Source: Archivesica marissinica
Taxonomy: Eukaryota; Mollusca; Bivalvia; Venerida; Vesicomyidae
Length of the DNA: 64,000 nt
NCBI GenBank assembly: GCA_014843695.1
Contig: CM026404.1
Span: 87,683,917 to 87,747,916, forward strand
Direction: 5' to 3'
The translations under genes were made by a program, and so were the position numbers. Within the stretch, counting starts at the first letter, position 1. Every line of letters begins with the position of its first letter. Under the pieces are notes generated by a model. That model made no database searches, had not been told where the DNA came from, and was given only the letters and a program-made list of their open reading frames with translations. Shown one piece after another: positions 46,736 to 57,371 of the stretch.

Positions 46736-47089
46736 ATTAAGAGTTTATTAATTGATTATTAGGGATATCAAGGTTCATTTAATATAAGCAATACCAGGTC
46801 CTGTGTCGTTTAAATTTATCCTTATTTATAAAACACTGATTTCTATTCATGTATATAGAATTAGCTTGGAGTGAACTTTGACGTTTTCAAAACATGTATA
46901 TTTTACTTGGATTTGAAGCAATGTCTTTTTCGATTTCGATCCTTTGATAAAAATAATTTTTAAACGATTTGAACTTTGGCAGGGTGCTATTATAGTTTAT
47001 ATTAGAGATAACGTATTTGCACAGAACTACTATAGAATTAACTACGTTATTATGTTGGTACCCTGAACACATGTCTTTACTGTTTAGGG
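46736..47089. other. Unassigned AT-rich sequence
   Basis: Contains a 70-residue minus-strand frame (46887-47099) with no recognised domain. Possibly 3' UTR of the preceding putative exon. Confidence 0.35.
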
Positions 47090-47347
47090 AAAATCTCATA
47101 ATGGAGGTACCTGTATATGTTAGTAAAATATCATAATGGAGGTACCGGTATATGTTAGTAAAATATCATAATGGAGGTACCTGTATATGTTAGTAAAATA
47201 TCAATATGGAGGTACCTGTATATGTTAGTAAAATATCATAATGGAGGTACCTGTATATGTTAGTAAAATCTCATAATGGAGGTACCTGTATATGTTAGTA
47301 AAATATCATAATGGAGGTACCTGTATATGTTAGTAAAATATCATAAT
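47090..47347. repeat. Tandem array, 35-bp unit
   Basis: About seven copies of tcataatggaggtacctgta tatgttagtaaaata, nearly identical. Confidence 0.94.
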
Positions 47348-47643
47348 ACAGGACTGAAGAATGTATCTAAGTGCATCGGTTAAGCAGTAGTTACTTTTAT
47401 GAAACATTAATGAAACTGTTGATTAATACTTAAAAATATCACATTATACTATAGTGATTTCATATTGCATAATCTGGAACGGGAGTTATTGCTTTTTTAT
47501 GGCTTTGATCATTTGAGGATCCAGACCTGGCTTACTTTTATGCCATTACGAATTTGCTAATATAATTATGTACTGGATCAAAGGTTATCAAGAATAGGTC
47601 GGTGTAACTCAGTCGAGAACAGACAAGAGATAGTGGTTTCCAT

Positions 47644-47930
47644 GTGTGCGTTACGTTTATTTATCGTCGCTACCGGTTACCCATATGAACTACGCCTCCT
47701 GAAGAGATTAGTCATTTCAGATTTTTGGAGGATAGTGCAATGATACAGACAAGAGACCCATTCCAGAGTCTCTTGTTCTTTTACGTGCACAGTGTACAGC
47801 ACCGACACGAGACCTCGGTTTAACGTCCCATCTGAAAGACTGTTAATTTTATTAGGGTCAGATGGGGGATCGTACCTGCGATCCATGGATTACCAGTCCA
47901 GCATGTTACCACTGGATTACAGATACGTAT
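47644..47930 (-). mobile_element. SINE family C, copy 6
   Basis: Full-length reverse copy from gtgtgcgttacgtttattta to the head (taccagtccagcatgttacc actgg). Confidence 0.92.
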
Positions 47931-48226
47931 GTACCATAGTCATATTGTAATGTAGCAATTTAGGTGCATACCCATAGTGTATTTCCGAGTGACTGTGACC
48001 AATCGTGTCCGATGTTTGTCTTTTGTCTGCGTATTTCGTTCCGAGTTCTCCAATAATAAAATAATATGTATAAACAAAGTGGCCTTAGTCACTGTTCCCA
48101 AGCACAAGCCAGCAACAATTGACCCCACATGACGAGATCACCGCTATTAAATTTCCTCAACGAAATGGAGCCGCGCGCATGGATCAAACAGTGTTACAAA
48201 TATAATAGTGCATAATGAAGCATACA
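47931..48226. other. Unassigned sequence
   Basis: No recognised coding or repeat content. Confidence 0.4.
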
Positions 48227-48418
48227 TCAACTACAGGGAACCGACATGTTCATACTCATACACATTTCAAAACCAAACTGAATGTACTTATCCCTAATGG
48301 ATTGTATAATGGACTGTACATTTGCGGACATGTTATTAAGGAACAGATCGTATCCTAAAGGCGTTAAGTGAACAGCATCATAATGAAATAACCGGATCAT
48401 TAACAGTGGGCAGATCAA
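48227..48418 (-). pseudogene. C-terminal fragment of an SGNH/GDSL hydrolase-like domain
   Basis: The frame reads MICPLLMIRLFHYDAVHLTP LGYDLFLNNM and onward. The D-A-V-H-L-T-P-x-G-x-x-x-F pattern matches the final catalytic Asp-x-x-His block of SGNH hydrolases, such as the esterase-like domains found alone or inside retroelements. The GDS nucleophile block should lie upstream on the minus strand, at higher coordinates, where a 12-bp array begins at 48478. So the gene is either interrupted or an element remnant. Homology rests on one motif. Confidence 0.45.
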
Positions 48419-48477
48419 ACGTGTTTAATATAATAATCTACGCCTCGACAAACTTGTGAAGCACAATAACTGTTCAG

Positions 48478-49493
48478 ACGGTTCATAGCCCGGTTCATAG
48501 CCCAGTTCATAGCCCGGTTCATAGTCCGGTTCATAGCCCGGTTCATAGCCCAGTTCATAGCCCGGTTCATATCCCGGTTCATAGCCCGGTTCATAGCCCG
48601 TTTCATAGCCTGGCTCATAGTCCGGTTCATAGCACGGTTCATAGTCCGGTTCATAGTCCGGTTCATAGTCTGGTTCATAGTCCGGTTCATTGTCCGGTTC
48701 ATAGCCCGGTTCATTGTCCGGTTCATTGTCCGGTTCATAGCCCGGTTCATAGTCCGGTTCATAGTCCGGTTCATAGTCCGGTCCATAGCCCGGTTCATGG
48801 CCCGGTTCATAGTCCGGTTCATAGCCCGGTTCATAGCACGGTTCATGGCCCGGTTCATAGTCCGGTTCATAGCCCGGTTCATAGCCTGGCTCATAGTCCG
48901 GTTCATGGCCCGGTTCATAGCCCTGTTCATAGCCCGGTTCATAGTCCGGTTCATAGCCTGGCTCATAGTCCGGTTCATTGTCCGGTTCATTTTCCGGTTC
49001 ATAGTCCGGTTCATAGTCCGGTTCATAGCCCAGTTCATAGTCCGGTTCATAGCCCGGTTCATAGCCCGGTTCATGGCCCGGTTAATAGTCCGGTTCATAG
49101 CCCGGTTCATAGCCTGGCTCATAGTCTGGTTCATAGTCCGGTTCATAGTCCGGTTCATAGCCCAGTTCATAGCCCGGTTCATGGCCCAGTTCATAGCCCG
49201 GTTTATGGCCCGGTTCATAGTCCGGTTCATAGCCCGGTTCATAGCCTGGCTCATAGTCCGGTTCATGGCCAGGTTCATAGTCCGGTTCAGTCCGGTTCAT
49301 AGTCCGGTTCAAGTCCGGTTCATAGTCCGGTTCATAGTCCGGTTCAGTCCGGTTCATAGTCCGGTTCAGTCCGGTTCATAGTCCGGTTCATAGTCCGGTT
49401 CAGTCCGGTTCATAGTCCGGTTCATAGTCCGGTTCAGTCCGGTTCATAGTCCGGTTCATTGTCCGGTTCATAGTCCGGTTCATAGCCGCACAG
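48478..49493. repeat. Tandem array, 12-bp unit
   Basis: About 84 units of ccggttcatagc or ccggttcatagt, with cagttcatag, cctggctcatag and ccggttcattgt variants. Towards the right end 9-bp shortened units (cagtccggtt) intermix. The 4-codon period gives Met-Asn-Arg-Ala/Thr on the minus strand and Phe-Ile-Ala/Val-Arg on the plus strand; neither is a supported protein. Confidence 0.97.
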
Positions 49494-49615
49494 TTCAAGA
49501 CATATACCCATTCATTCCTTGGTAAAATTTCAGACTAAATGAGCGAATGAGGCTATTCTTTAGTAATTTTCTTTACAAAACATCGTATTTACATGCTCAG
49601 TATGTATAAGGGGGT

Positions 49616-49873
49616 TAATCGTAATCCAGGGATCGCAGGTTAGATCCCCCGTCTGACCGTAATAAAATTAATAGTCTTTGAGATTGGAATTTAAACCGAG
49701 GTCTCGTGTCGGTGCTTTACACCGTGCACGTAAAAGAACCAGAGGAGACTCTGGAATGGGTATCTGTCTGTATCATTGCACTAACCTCCAAACATCTAAA
49801 ATGACTAATCTCTTCAGGAGACGTCGCTCATATGGGCAATCCGTAGCGATGATAAATAAATGTAAAAACACAC
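49616..49873 (+). mobile_element. SINE family C, copy 7 (5' truncated)
   Basis: Starts within the anticodon arm (taatcgtaatccagggatcg) and lacks the A box. Body and tail (gataaataaatgtaaaaaca) are present. Confidence 0.9.
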
Positions 49874-51426
49874 AAGGGGTTAGTCCTAAATCATTATAAT
49901 AAAACTATGAGGTCTGATTGAACCCTACTCTGGACAAAGTTGTATTGTTTTTGTTTTTACTAATCTTCACTAGAGAGAGAGATCAGAATACCCCTACCAC
50001 CATACGTTCTCTGCAAGTCCTCCAAGGACCAAGTTTGTTCCACTTGCACTCTTGCGAGCTGCAAACACAGCTAGCTTGTTAAATGCTGGATCCAATACAC
50101 CACACGTGGACAGGAACCACATCTTAATATACTTGGATGGAGTTAAAATGTGTGAGATTGCAGAAAGTATTAAAAGTCAAGTGTGGTTTTAATTACAGAT
50201 TTAATCAGTTGCCGTGTGGAACACCCGATGATCTGCCATACGAGCTACACATGAACACAGACTGTCAGCATCAAAGCGGCATCAAATCTAGTTGAATAAG
50301 ATCTATATCGATTAAGGCCATTACCTAGAAAACCCAATGTCTTTCTCGTAATAGCAGAACATTAATAACTGGTTAACGGAGCACCATTAAAATGACAAAC
50401 GAGAGGTCAAAGTGAGGTCTAGCGTTAAAATAATGCTTTACAGCGGGCATATCAAGCCCAAGTCTTTGAACATTTCCATTGTATGCCTTTTCCTACTAGG
50501 TCTGAGTACCACGTTTATTGAAATCTTGTGATTTTAATTATTAAATGATATATCACTAATGGACCGGATATGACCTGCATGTATCGGCTGGCCCATTGTT
50601 GCTGTCTGTTTCATACATATTTGTGCAAATCACAGGCATCTTGTGACAAGCTGAACGAGTACGGAATGGATGACGGGCAACAGGGTATATATTTCCTGCG
50701 ACCGACCGTCTAAAACAGTCTAATACTTTATTATCATAACATTATTTGTTGTATCAGTAGCGGCTAATTGTTGAATATTACAACGAAAGCGGAAAGACGT
50801 ATGCTCTCGCAGTCATGTACGCCAAACCCTGTACGTACAAATAGGCTCCAAAATGGACAGTGTTGTCGGTACTTGGTTGCCAAATATCAACAATGAATAC
50901 AGACATTAAAACGCCAGAAAACTTGTAGTTGTATTTGTAGTTAGGTAAGACCATACGAGTACACTTTCCTCGCCTTTCATATAATTGATACATGTAGTAA
51001 TTCCGGAGGTATTGTCTGCTTTGAACAAAATAGAGTGCCTCATTTCTAACAAAACACATGTCTTACGAGGACCATGGTCCGTTTGGATTTACAAGTTTGC
51101 TTATATTGAGAACATTTACTAAGACCTCATTGTAAAATATACAGTACTAGTTTCCTATTCCCCTCACAGTTACAAGCAAAACTGGTATCATTTCTAAGAA
51201 ATTGATATATTTTAGTGAGTCAATACCAGATTAGATAATATATCAAGCCAACCAAAATAGCACCGATGACCAGTGAAACAAAACCCGCAACCCACATTGT
51301 TAGAACCAACAGTATCGTATGCTTTCAGAGGATCAGGGTAATGCCAAATTGGGTATGGTATAGGTGACCAATGACTCTAATTATGAGAATGAAATTTGTT
51401 TCGTTTGGAGAAACAGCAGCAGAATG
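49874..51426. other. Longest unassigned stretch, no repeats seen
   Basis: About 1.55 kb without tandem or dispersed repeats, so possibly host single-copy sequence. A 93-codon minus-strand frame (50778-51059, MCFVRNEALYFVQSRQYLRN...) has no recognised domain and no clear splice signals. A real but unrecognised exon cannot be excluded. Confidence 0.4.
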
Positions 51427-51510
51427 AGTGTGTTTTACGTTTATTTATCGTCGCTACCGGTTGCCCATATGAGCGACGCCTCCTGAAGAGATCAGTCATT
51501 TTAGATTTTG
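51427..51510 (-). mobile_element. SINE family C, copy 8 (3' tail only)
   Basis: Only the last 84 bp (gtgtgttttacgtttattta to cagtcattttagatttt). This 5' truncation is expected of incomplete target-primed reverse transcription. Confidence 0.88.
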
Positions 51511-51535
51511 CAGACTGACCAATAAAGCTTCAACT

Positions 51536-51709
51536 TTATAGCTGTCGGATGCGAATAAGCTTATCATCTGAATCCAGTTCGAAACCCAAATCCACCATTG
51601 CAGTAGTAGGACATATGGACTTGTCATCTGCAGGTGCCGAATTGATCTGCGTGTAAACGCTCTCAAAACAATCGACCAGTTCAATGCACCAATCAGTATA
51701 CATGTTTTC
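51536..51709 (-). CDS. Putative 3'-terminal exon, function unknown
   Basis: On the minus strand, tgtcatctttgcag is followed in phase 0 by ENMYTDWCIELVDCFESVYT, then QINSAPADDKSICPTTAMVD and LGFELDSDDKLIRIRQL and a stop. The acceptor-like tract, the acidic well-mixed composition and the lack of repeat character favour a real terminal exon, but no upstream exon or family is recognised. A SINE C tail lies 26 bp past the stop codon. Confidence 0.3.
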   Translation of the reverse strand, partial: ENMYTDWCIELVDCFESVYTQINSAPADDKSICPTTAMVDLGFELDSDDKLIRIRQL

Positions 51710-51754
51710 CTGCAAAGATGACATTATCTAAGAAATGATCAAGACTTGTTGGCC

Positions 51755-52207
51755 CATTGTTTGATATCACAAGTCTGCATACCATTATCAAAGGATGTAT
51801 CAATGTTGTAATGTTAGAGATATTGAAGATGAGTATCACTTTATTTTAATGTGTCCGTGTTACTCATATTTGAGGAAAGTACTTATTAAAAAGTACTACT
51901 ACACGAGACCAAGTATGTATACATGTTGTTCTTTAATGAACAGTGATAATAGAAAGGTTTTATTAAACTTGGCTCGATTTATTAAGAATGCTTTAAACCA
52001 TAGGAACTCAATATTGAACGCTTTGTTTGCTTAATTACACAGAACAACTAACTAGAATGTTCATCCTCTATATTAAATTAGATTACAGTAGCTATACGAT
52101 AGCTTTATTGCTCACTTGTTTATTTATATCTAATTATATGTATATATTATGACTATATGTATTTATGCATACGTCATGAATAAACGTATGTTCTGTTCTG
52201 TTCTGTA
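51755..52207 (+). pseudogene. LINE 3' end: C-terminal zinc-knuckle region and (TTCTG)n tail
   Basis: The frame at 51795-52034 gives CCNVRDIEDEYHFILMCPCY, then LRKVLIKKYYYTRPSMYTCC and a LARFIKNALNHRNSILN end. The C-x2-...-H-x4-C pattern is the conserved C-terminal region after the RT in many LINEs. The 3' UTR ends aataaacgtatgttctgttc tgttctg, a pentanucleotide tail. The element is 5' truncated, with no catalytic RT present. Confidence 0.72.
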
Positions 52208-52338
52208 TACTGGACTGAGATAAACTGTTCGTATATATCATCATTAAAGCTTACGCTTGAACCATTTGGATGTGATAAATGTGTAATTAAATGCAACCTC
52301 CGTCAGCTTTGTGTTCAATACCAATGGGAGATATGTTC

Positions 52339-52440
52339 AAGTTTGCTATTTGTGCAATTTCAAACGGACGTACGATTTCACCAAATGCATTTGCTAGTTG
52401 TGCAATTTCAAATGGACGTACGATTTCACCAAATGCAACT
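52339..52440. repeat. Two-copy direct repeat, about 49 bp
   Basis: gtttgctatttgtgcaattt caaacggacgtacgatttca ccaaatgca occurs twice in succession with few differences. The surrounding 52208-52515 is otherwise unassigned. Confidence 0.85.
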
Positions 52441-52515
52441 TTTTAAACCTTTTCTTTAATCATCTGAGGGCTGTGAACAGCATATTATATATTTTTCGAG
52501 GAAGATGAAAGTCTC

Positions 52516-52774
52516 GGCTGTCCAATTCGCGCAGTGGTTAGCGCGCTCGCTACTCACCAATGCAACCCGGGTTCGATCCTCGGCCCGGGAAGTATATAAG
52601 TATGTGAGATGGTACAGTAGTCGCCAGATCGGACAGGTGGGTTTTCTCCGGGTACTCCGGTTACCTCCCACACGAATGACCACATTTACGCTTTCATCTG
52701 CGTCAACGAGAGTAATTAATATAAGTTGTTAGAGCTTGCTTCGCAATCGTTGTAAAATAAATAAAAGTTTAAAC
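52516..52774 (+). mobile_element. SINE family B, copy 6 (full-length)
   Basis: ggctgtccaattcgcgcagtgg head, B box gggttcgatcc, body (ggttttctccgggtactccg) and tail (aataaataaaagtttaaact). A small duplication (agtatataagtatgtg) follows the B box. Confidence 0.92.
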
Positions 52775-53305
52775 TAAACTAAAGTCTTGACCCCTTGTAA
52801 TGTAACTTAAAACCAAACTGAAAGCCATTTAGCAAATCAGCTGCATCCTCTTTCTGTGGATAACTCTGCTGGTATCCTCACATAACATAACACATACTGG
52901 ACACGTGGCCTAGGTCCCAGACACCTATTAGAGCTGGGTGTAGCCGAGCTGGGCCTGAACATTGGTCCTTACTGCATTCTCTGCGTAGTAGAATATTGCA
53001 TATTTTGGGCACGCATATTCAGAAGCTGAACCCTATGCTTATACCATTGGAGCTGTTTGTGTGTTTGCCGCAGCAATTTAAACACGCATGCAAATATGCC
53101 TAGCTGGTGCATATTCCATTGAAGTTATAGTAAAAACACTTTTCTCATAACTTTCGGAGCTTAATCAACAGAAACACTTGTAGAACTGAACTATCAAACA
53201 ACTGGAGCTCAGTATCCACTTTGGATTATTAGCCAGATAGAGGTAAAGCTAAAAGTCAGCCTAATTTGCTCATCATATAGACGCCAACCAAGACCGCCGT
53301 GTCGT
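52775..53305. other. Unassigned sequence
   Basis: No recognised features; short frames only. Confidence 0.4.
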
Positions 53306-53481
53306 CTTTAAACTTTATTTATTTTACAACAATTGCGAAGCAAGTTGTAACAACTTATATTAATCACTCTCGTTGGCGCGGATGAAAGCGTACATGTGGT
53401 CATTCGTGTGGGAGGAAACCGGAGTACCCGGAGAAAACCCACATGTCCGATCTGGCGACCACCGTACCATCTCACATACTT
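53306..53481 (-). mobile_element. SINE family B, copy 7 (head missing)
   Basis: Tail and body (cttcgcaattg region, ggaaaccggagtacccggag, gcgaccaccgtaccatctca) are present. It is cut at cacatactta, right where a MITE begins. Confidence 0.88.
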
Positions 53482-53484
53482 ATA

Positions 53485-53665
53485 TACAGTCAAACCTGTC
53501 TTAAGCAGCCAGCCAAGGGAGTCAGAGAAAGTGGCTGCTTAGCACAGGTGGCTGCTTAACATAGGTCAAATATATAATAAAACAACCAATTGGGAATATG
53601 GAAATTGGCTGCTTAATACAGGTTGGCTGCTTAATGGAGGTGACCATTGTGCAGGTTTGGCTGTA
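53485..53665. mobile_element. MITE with tacagtcaaacctgt ends, compact copy
   Basis: 181 bp with inverted ends tacagtcaaacctgtc and gcaggtttggctgta. It has gcagccagccaagg, tggctgcttagcacaggtgg and one un-amplified ggctgcttaatggaggtgac segment. It is the baseline form of the array-bearing element at 5782-6526. Confidence 0.82.
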
Positions 53666-53938
53666 ATAATATAAGAATGTTAAAAAGTTGTTTGGGAGTC
53701 TTTGGCCAACGGGATTAGTGTGTATGTACTGAAGACGTCCCTGTGTACTCACATGTTGATCAGGCATATATATATCAAACTATGGACTAGAAACGTATCA
53801 ATCCATGATTCAATGAGCATACACTGTTGGTTCATATTGTGAGGTTTTACGAGCAATTCGCCTGTTTGACTAATTGCAACGGTACTCTAGTCAGTACAGG
53901 AGTGTCATTGTGTAACAGGCATGCCAGATCAATACGCG

Positions 53939-54178
53939 TGAAGTCGTGATAGCGCAGTTGTAATGCGTTGGTTTCAGGTGCAGAATGCCTGGAGTTCGCG
54001 CACAGCTGTAGCCGTTACAGTTGTGCCCGTAGACAAAGCATTGAATGTCCAAGTTGCCTCTTATCTCTCCCTCGTGGCGATGGATTCCATCCGCAATGAG
54101 GTCTCGAGAGTGATCAAGTTAATATAAGTTGTAAGAACTTATTTCGCAATGGAGCTAAAATAAATGTGTATAAACTAA
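53939..54178 (+). mobile_element. SINE family A, copy 10
   Basis: gaagtcgtgatagcgcagttg head, body and tail (aaataaatgtgtataaact). An insertion of caagt lies in the usually conserved gagtgattaatataagttg. Confidence 0.9.
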
Positions 54179-54189
54179 CCTACCCTAAA

Positions 54190-54557
54190 CTTGAGTCATC
54201 AAGCTACGCACTAGCACCACGTGTTTCAAACTTTGATGTACACGAGTCATCAAGCTACGCCCTAGCACACACGTGTTTCAAACTTTGATGAACACGAATC
54301 ATCAAGCTACGCCCTAGCACACACGTGTTTCAAACTTTGATGAACACGAATCATCAAGCTACGCCCTAGCAGACACGTGTTTCAAACTTTGATGAATACA
54401 AGTCATCAAGCTACGCCCTAGCAGACACGTGTTTCAAACTTTGATGAACATGAATCATCAAGCTACGCCCTAGCAGACACGTGTTTCAAACTTTGATGAA
54501 CATGAATCATCAAGCTACGCACTAGCAGACACGTGTTTCAAACTTTGATGAATACAA
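54190..54557. repeat. Tandem array, 52-bp unit
   Basis: About seven copies of gaatcatcaagctacgccct agcagacacgtgtttcaaac tttgatgaacac. It is bounded on the left by a SINE A tail and on the right by a truncated SINE C tail. Confidence 0.94.
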
Positions 54558-54737
54558 GTCGCTACCGGTTACCCATATGAACGACGCCTCCTAAAGAGAT
54601 TAGTCATTTTAGATTGTTGGAGGGTAGTGCAATAATACAGACAGAGACCCATTCCAGAATCTACTCTGGTTCGCTTACGTGTACGGTGTAAAGCACCGAC
54701 ACGAGACCTCGGTTTAACGCCCCATCTGAAAGACTGT
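54558..54737 (-). mobile_element. SINE family C, copy 9 (both ends truncated)
   Basis: gtcgctaccggttacccata through cccatctgaaagactgt. The terminal tail is replaced by the 52-bp array and the head by repeat family M. Confidence 0.87.
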
Positions 54738-54749
54738 ATAATATATATA

Positions 54750-54908
54750 TTGGCGGATTCTTAGTTATGCATGTTCATGTGAGTTGTCATGCGTGCAATA
54801 TGTCATCGCATAGTCTCAGATCAACTGTTTAAGGAATATTCCTAATGCTTCAGTTTACGTAACAAGTCACCGATATAGCACATGAGTATAATTGGTACGC
54901 TGCACGCA
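54750..54908 (+). repeat. Dispersed repeat family M, copy 1
   Basis: Matches the reverse complement of 56461-56617 (ttggcggattcttagttat, tctcagatcaactgttta, ggaatattcctaatgct, taacaagtca). About 160 bp, origin unknown. It lies in inverted orientation about 1.7 kb from its partner. Confidence 0.78.
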
Positions 54909-54978
54909 GTATATATACAGTGCCTTGTATCGACAGTCTACGGAAACATGTCATTTCGATGATTATATGGCTCATATA

Positions 54979-55256
54979 ATGACACCATAAAGAAACTGTG
55001 CACTTTTATATTGAACGTTACATTTTCGTTACAAATTTTAGAATTAGGGATTTTACTATCATGAGTGAAGAAAATAATCCTTCCCACATTGTACATATGG
55101 CTGGCCCTTTAAAATATGGGTGACACTATAATAAACACTTTTTGTACTAATGTACCCAATATTCCGCACATTTTGATACGAAATATGCCTATATTTCAAT
55201 CTAAAAGGATATAAAGTTTAACTCTAAGGCAAATGCACCGTTTCTTTTTTATGTCA

Positions 55257-55260
<4 letters not shown>
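54979..55260 (-). mobile_element. MITE family H, copy 3, split by a SINE G tail
   Basis: Reverse copy with ends atgacaccataaagaaactg and ttcttttttatgtcagtat. At 55095-55141 a SINE G 3' fragment (atggctggccctttaaaata, gtgacactataataaacac) interrupts it, flanked by ttgtac at 55089-55094 and 55142-55147. Confidence 0.82.
55095..55141 (+). mobile_element. SINE family G tail, nested insertion
   Basis: The final about 40 bp of family G inserted in a family H MITE with 6-bp direct flanks ttgtac. Very short 5'-truncated copy. Confidence 0.75.

Positions 55261-55303
<43 letters not shown>
55259..55303. repeat. (AT)n microsatellite
   Basis: About 45 bp of uninterrupted AT dinucleotides directly after the MITE end. 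Confidence 0.97.
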
Positions 55304-55304
<1 letters not shown>

Positions 55305-55579
55305 TCTAGGTCGTTTTCATTACGAAGAACACTCTTAAGAATTGTTACATCAACCCGTCACTGAGTGGTCTCAGTGGAGGCAGAAGTAATTAACTTCGTC
55401 ACGGATTGGCAGGTTGGAACGATGTGACTCTCCGACAACAAATGAATCCGTCAGTCAAACTCTGTTTACCTAAAGCACATAAGCTAAAGCACTTTTGTTT
55501 GGTTTCGAAAATATATACAACCGAATACTATATGTGTTTGTTTGATTGGGGAGGGGGGATCAAACAGCTTAAGTCATAT

Positions 55580-55800
55580 AGCGACTCTAGTTAGTATTGG
55601 TGGAGGAAGACCCCGGATGCACCTCATATACGTGTTTCAGGAACGGACTGGCAGCCGGGTAAAACCACCGACCTACCGAAAGCCAGCTGGATAATTTGAA
55701 ATTGAAATAATTCGATACTCCAGAGGAATTCGAACCAATAGCGTTGGGGGCAAGTGATTAAAAGTCAACGACCTTAAGCACTCGGCCACGGAGACCCTCG
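55580..55800 (-). mobile_element. SINE family E, copy 5 (near full-length)
   Basis: Body (gtattggtggaggaagaccc, ggtaaaaccaccgacctacc, gccagctggat), then B box (aggaattcgaacc) and a complete Ser/Leu-type head (gtcaacgaccttaagcactc ggccacgg). Confidence 0.87.
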
Positions 55801-55951
55801 ATGCATATGAAGAAGTGCAACTATTCGTCAACACATGTAAATGCTTTGAGCGGCATATTATCTAAGTACATATCTGCAGTTCTCTTCAAGCCTCCTGCGA
55901 ACCATATGGACGAACCGTCGTGTGGGAGACAGATTGACAGTGAATTTAAAA

Positions 55952-56073
55952 AATGGCGTTACGCTTGACGTGGCGTTACGCTTGACGTGGCGTTACGCTT
56001 GACGTGGCGTTACGCTTGACGTGACGTTACGCTTGACGTGGCGTTACGCTTGACGTGACGTTACGCTTGACGC
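55952..56073. repeat. Tandem array, 17-bp unit with TGACGTG motifs
   Basis: Seven copies of gtggcgttacgcttgac, two of them with gtgacg. Each junction creates ttgacgtggcg or ttgacgtgacg, which contains the TGACGTG core bound by bZIP (ATF/CREB, ATF6/XBP1) proteins. Regulatory use is untested. Confidence 0.92.
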
Positions 56074-56280
56074 AAGTGAAAACGGCAACGTTCGTGCTAT
56101 CCATGTAAGTTTAACATTCATTTTTATAACAAATAATCTAAACGGAATTAAATGTTGAAAATCGTTTAAGGAAATGATACAAAAATTGAGTAAAATGATA
56201 AAAAAAACATTTAGTAAAATAAGTATAAAACATAGCATAATGGTTATATAATTGTCTTCATACATTTGTCATGCTAACAC

Positions 56281-56443
56281 ACAGACGGGTCTGTAGTCCA
56301 GTGGTAACATGCTGGACTGGTATTCCAGGGATCGCAGGTTCAACCCCCCCGTCTGACACTAAGAAAATTAACAGTCTTTCAGATGGGACTTTAAACCGAG
56401 GTCTCATGCCGGTGCTGTACACCGTGCACGTAAAAGAACCAGT
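56281..56443 (+). mobile_element. SINE family C, copy 10 (3' truncated)
   Basis: Complete head (gacgggtctgtagtccagtgg, CTGGACTGGTATTCCAG) and body up to acgtaaaagaaccagtg, then cut where repeat M begins. Confidence 0.9.
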
Positions 56444-56460
56444 GTCTATAACATGACATT

Positions 56461-56617
56461 GCTGTTCATAATTATACTCCTATGTCATATCCGTGACTTG
56501 TTACATAAAGTGGAGCATTAGGAATATTCCCTAAACAGTTGATCTGAGACTGTGCGACGGCATATTTCACGCATCACAACTCACCCACACGTACAGAGAT
56601 AACTAAGAATCCGCCAA
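56461..56617 (-). repeat. Dispersed repeat family M, copy 2
   Basis: Inverted partner of 54750-54908 (gacttgttacataaagtgga, gcattaggaatattccctaa, tctgagactgtgcgac). Confidence 0.78.
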
Positions 56618-56620
56618 TAG

Positions 56621-56862
56621 ATTCGTAGGCGTCCGCCTATGGAGCGTGAGGTCGAAGGTTCGAATCTTGTCAGGGGTTCGTTCTGATATGGCCGGTTGGT
56701 GAGCCGCCAGCTAGTTAAATAATGGTTACCGATTGCCTACCAGTCTGTCGCCTGGCATACCAGCATATGATTCGGGAAGTACTGATATTCATAAAACAAT
56801 GGTGTCTCATAAGTCAGAAATGGCTGGCCCTTTAAATAGGGGTGACATTACAATAAACAAAA
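56621..56862 (+). mobile_element. SINE family G, copy 3 (best head)
   Basis: attcgtaggcgtccgcctat ggagcgtgaggtcgaaggtt cgaatc carries the anticodon arm and B box. The body is gagccgccagctagttaaat, gattcgggaagtactgat and the tail ggccctttaaataggggtga. The A box is missing. Confidence 0.85.
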
Positions 56863-56882
56863 CACCTATAGATACATTAGTA

Positions 56883-57091
56883 GCCACCTCCGTGGTTTTG
56901 GTCGCTGACTTGTATACCACTGTAAGCTATCATCACCGTACTTGGTGTACCAACCTCCGTAAGAAACTGCCAACGTTTCATATAATGAAATACGGTCTGA
57001 GCGGGGCTCGAACTCGTCCATGACCATCAATGAGTAAAGGCTACAGTGGTATACAAGTCAGCGACCGTAACCACTCGACCACGGAGGCGGA
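56883..57091. mobile_element. SINE family D heads in inverted pair (foldback)
   Basis: 56883-56935 is a plus-strand D head (cctccgtggttttggtcgct gacttgtataccactgta). 56938-57091 is a minus-strand D head and body (gtacttggtgtaccaacctc to gtcagcgaccgtaaccactc gaccacggagg). The two heads face each other and could form a hairpin of about 40 bp. Confidence 0.82.
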
Positions 57092-57145
57092 CTGTGGTAT
57101 TTGAAAGTAGGTCAACAATGTCTTTAACATGATTGACATTGCTGT

Positions 57146-57371
57146 GTTATATCTGACATGTGTGCCTATGCATATTTATTTGTAGACTAGTCTTAGTTAA
57201 ATTATCTCTAAATGACATTATCTCGCGTTTAGTATGACTCCGATGACAAACAAATGTCAATTCAGGAGCGTGGATGATCGTTATATGAAATCCTACTTTC
57301 AATTTTGAAAGTTTGTAGATCACAAAAACACTGTTTATTGATTCAATGCTAGCGATGTAATGTCGCTTTAA
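57146..57371. mobile_element. TTAA-flanked MITE family, copy 3 (partial)
   Basis: Only the right half of the family (ttatatctgacatgtgtgcc to gatgtaatgtcgctttaa), with a further internal deletion after ttgattcaatgctag. The left end is lost. Confidence 0.85.

Noticed and set aside
48415..49381. Met-Asn-Arg and Phe-Ile-Ala-Arg repeat proteins
   Set aside because: Trivial translation of a 12-bp repeat on both strands.
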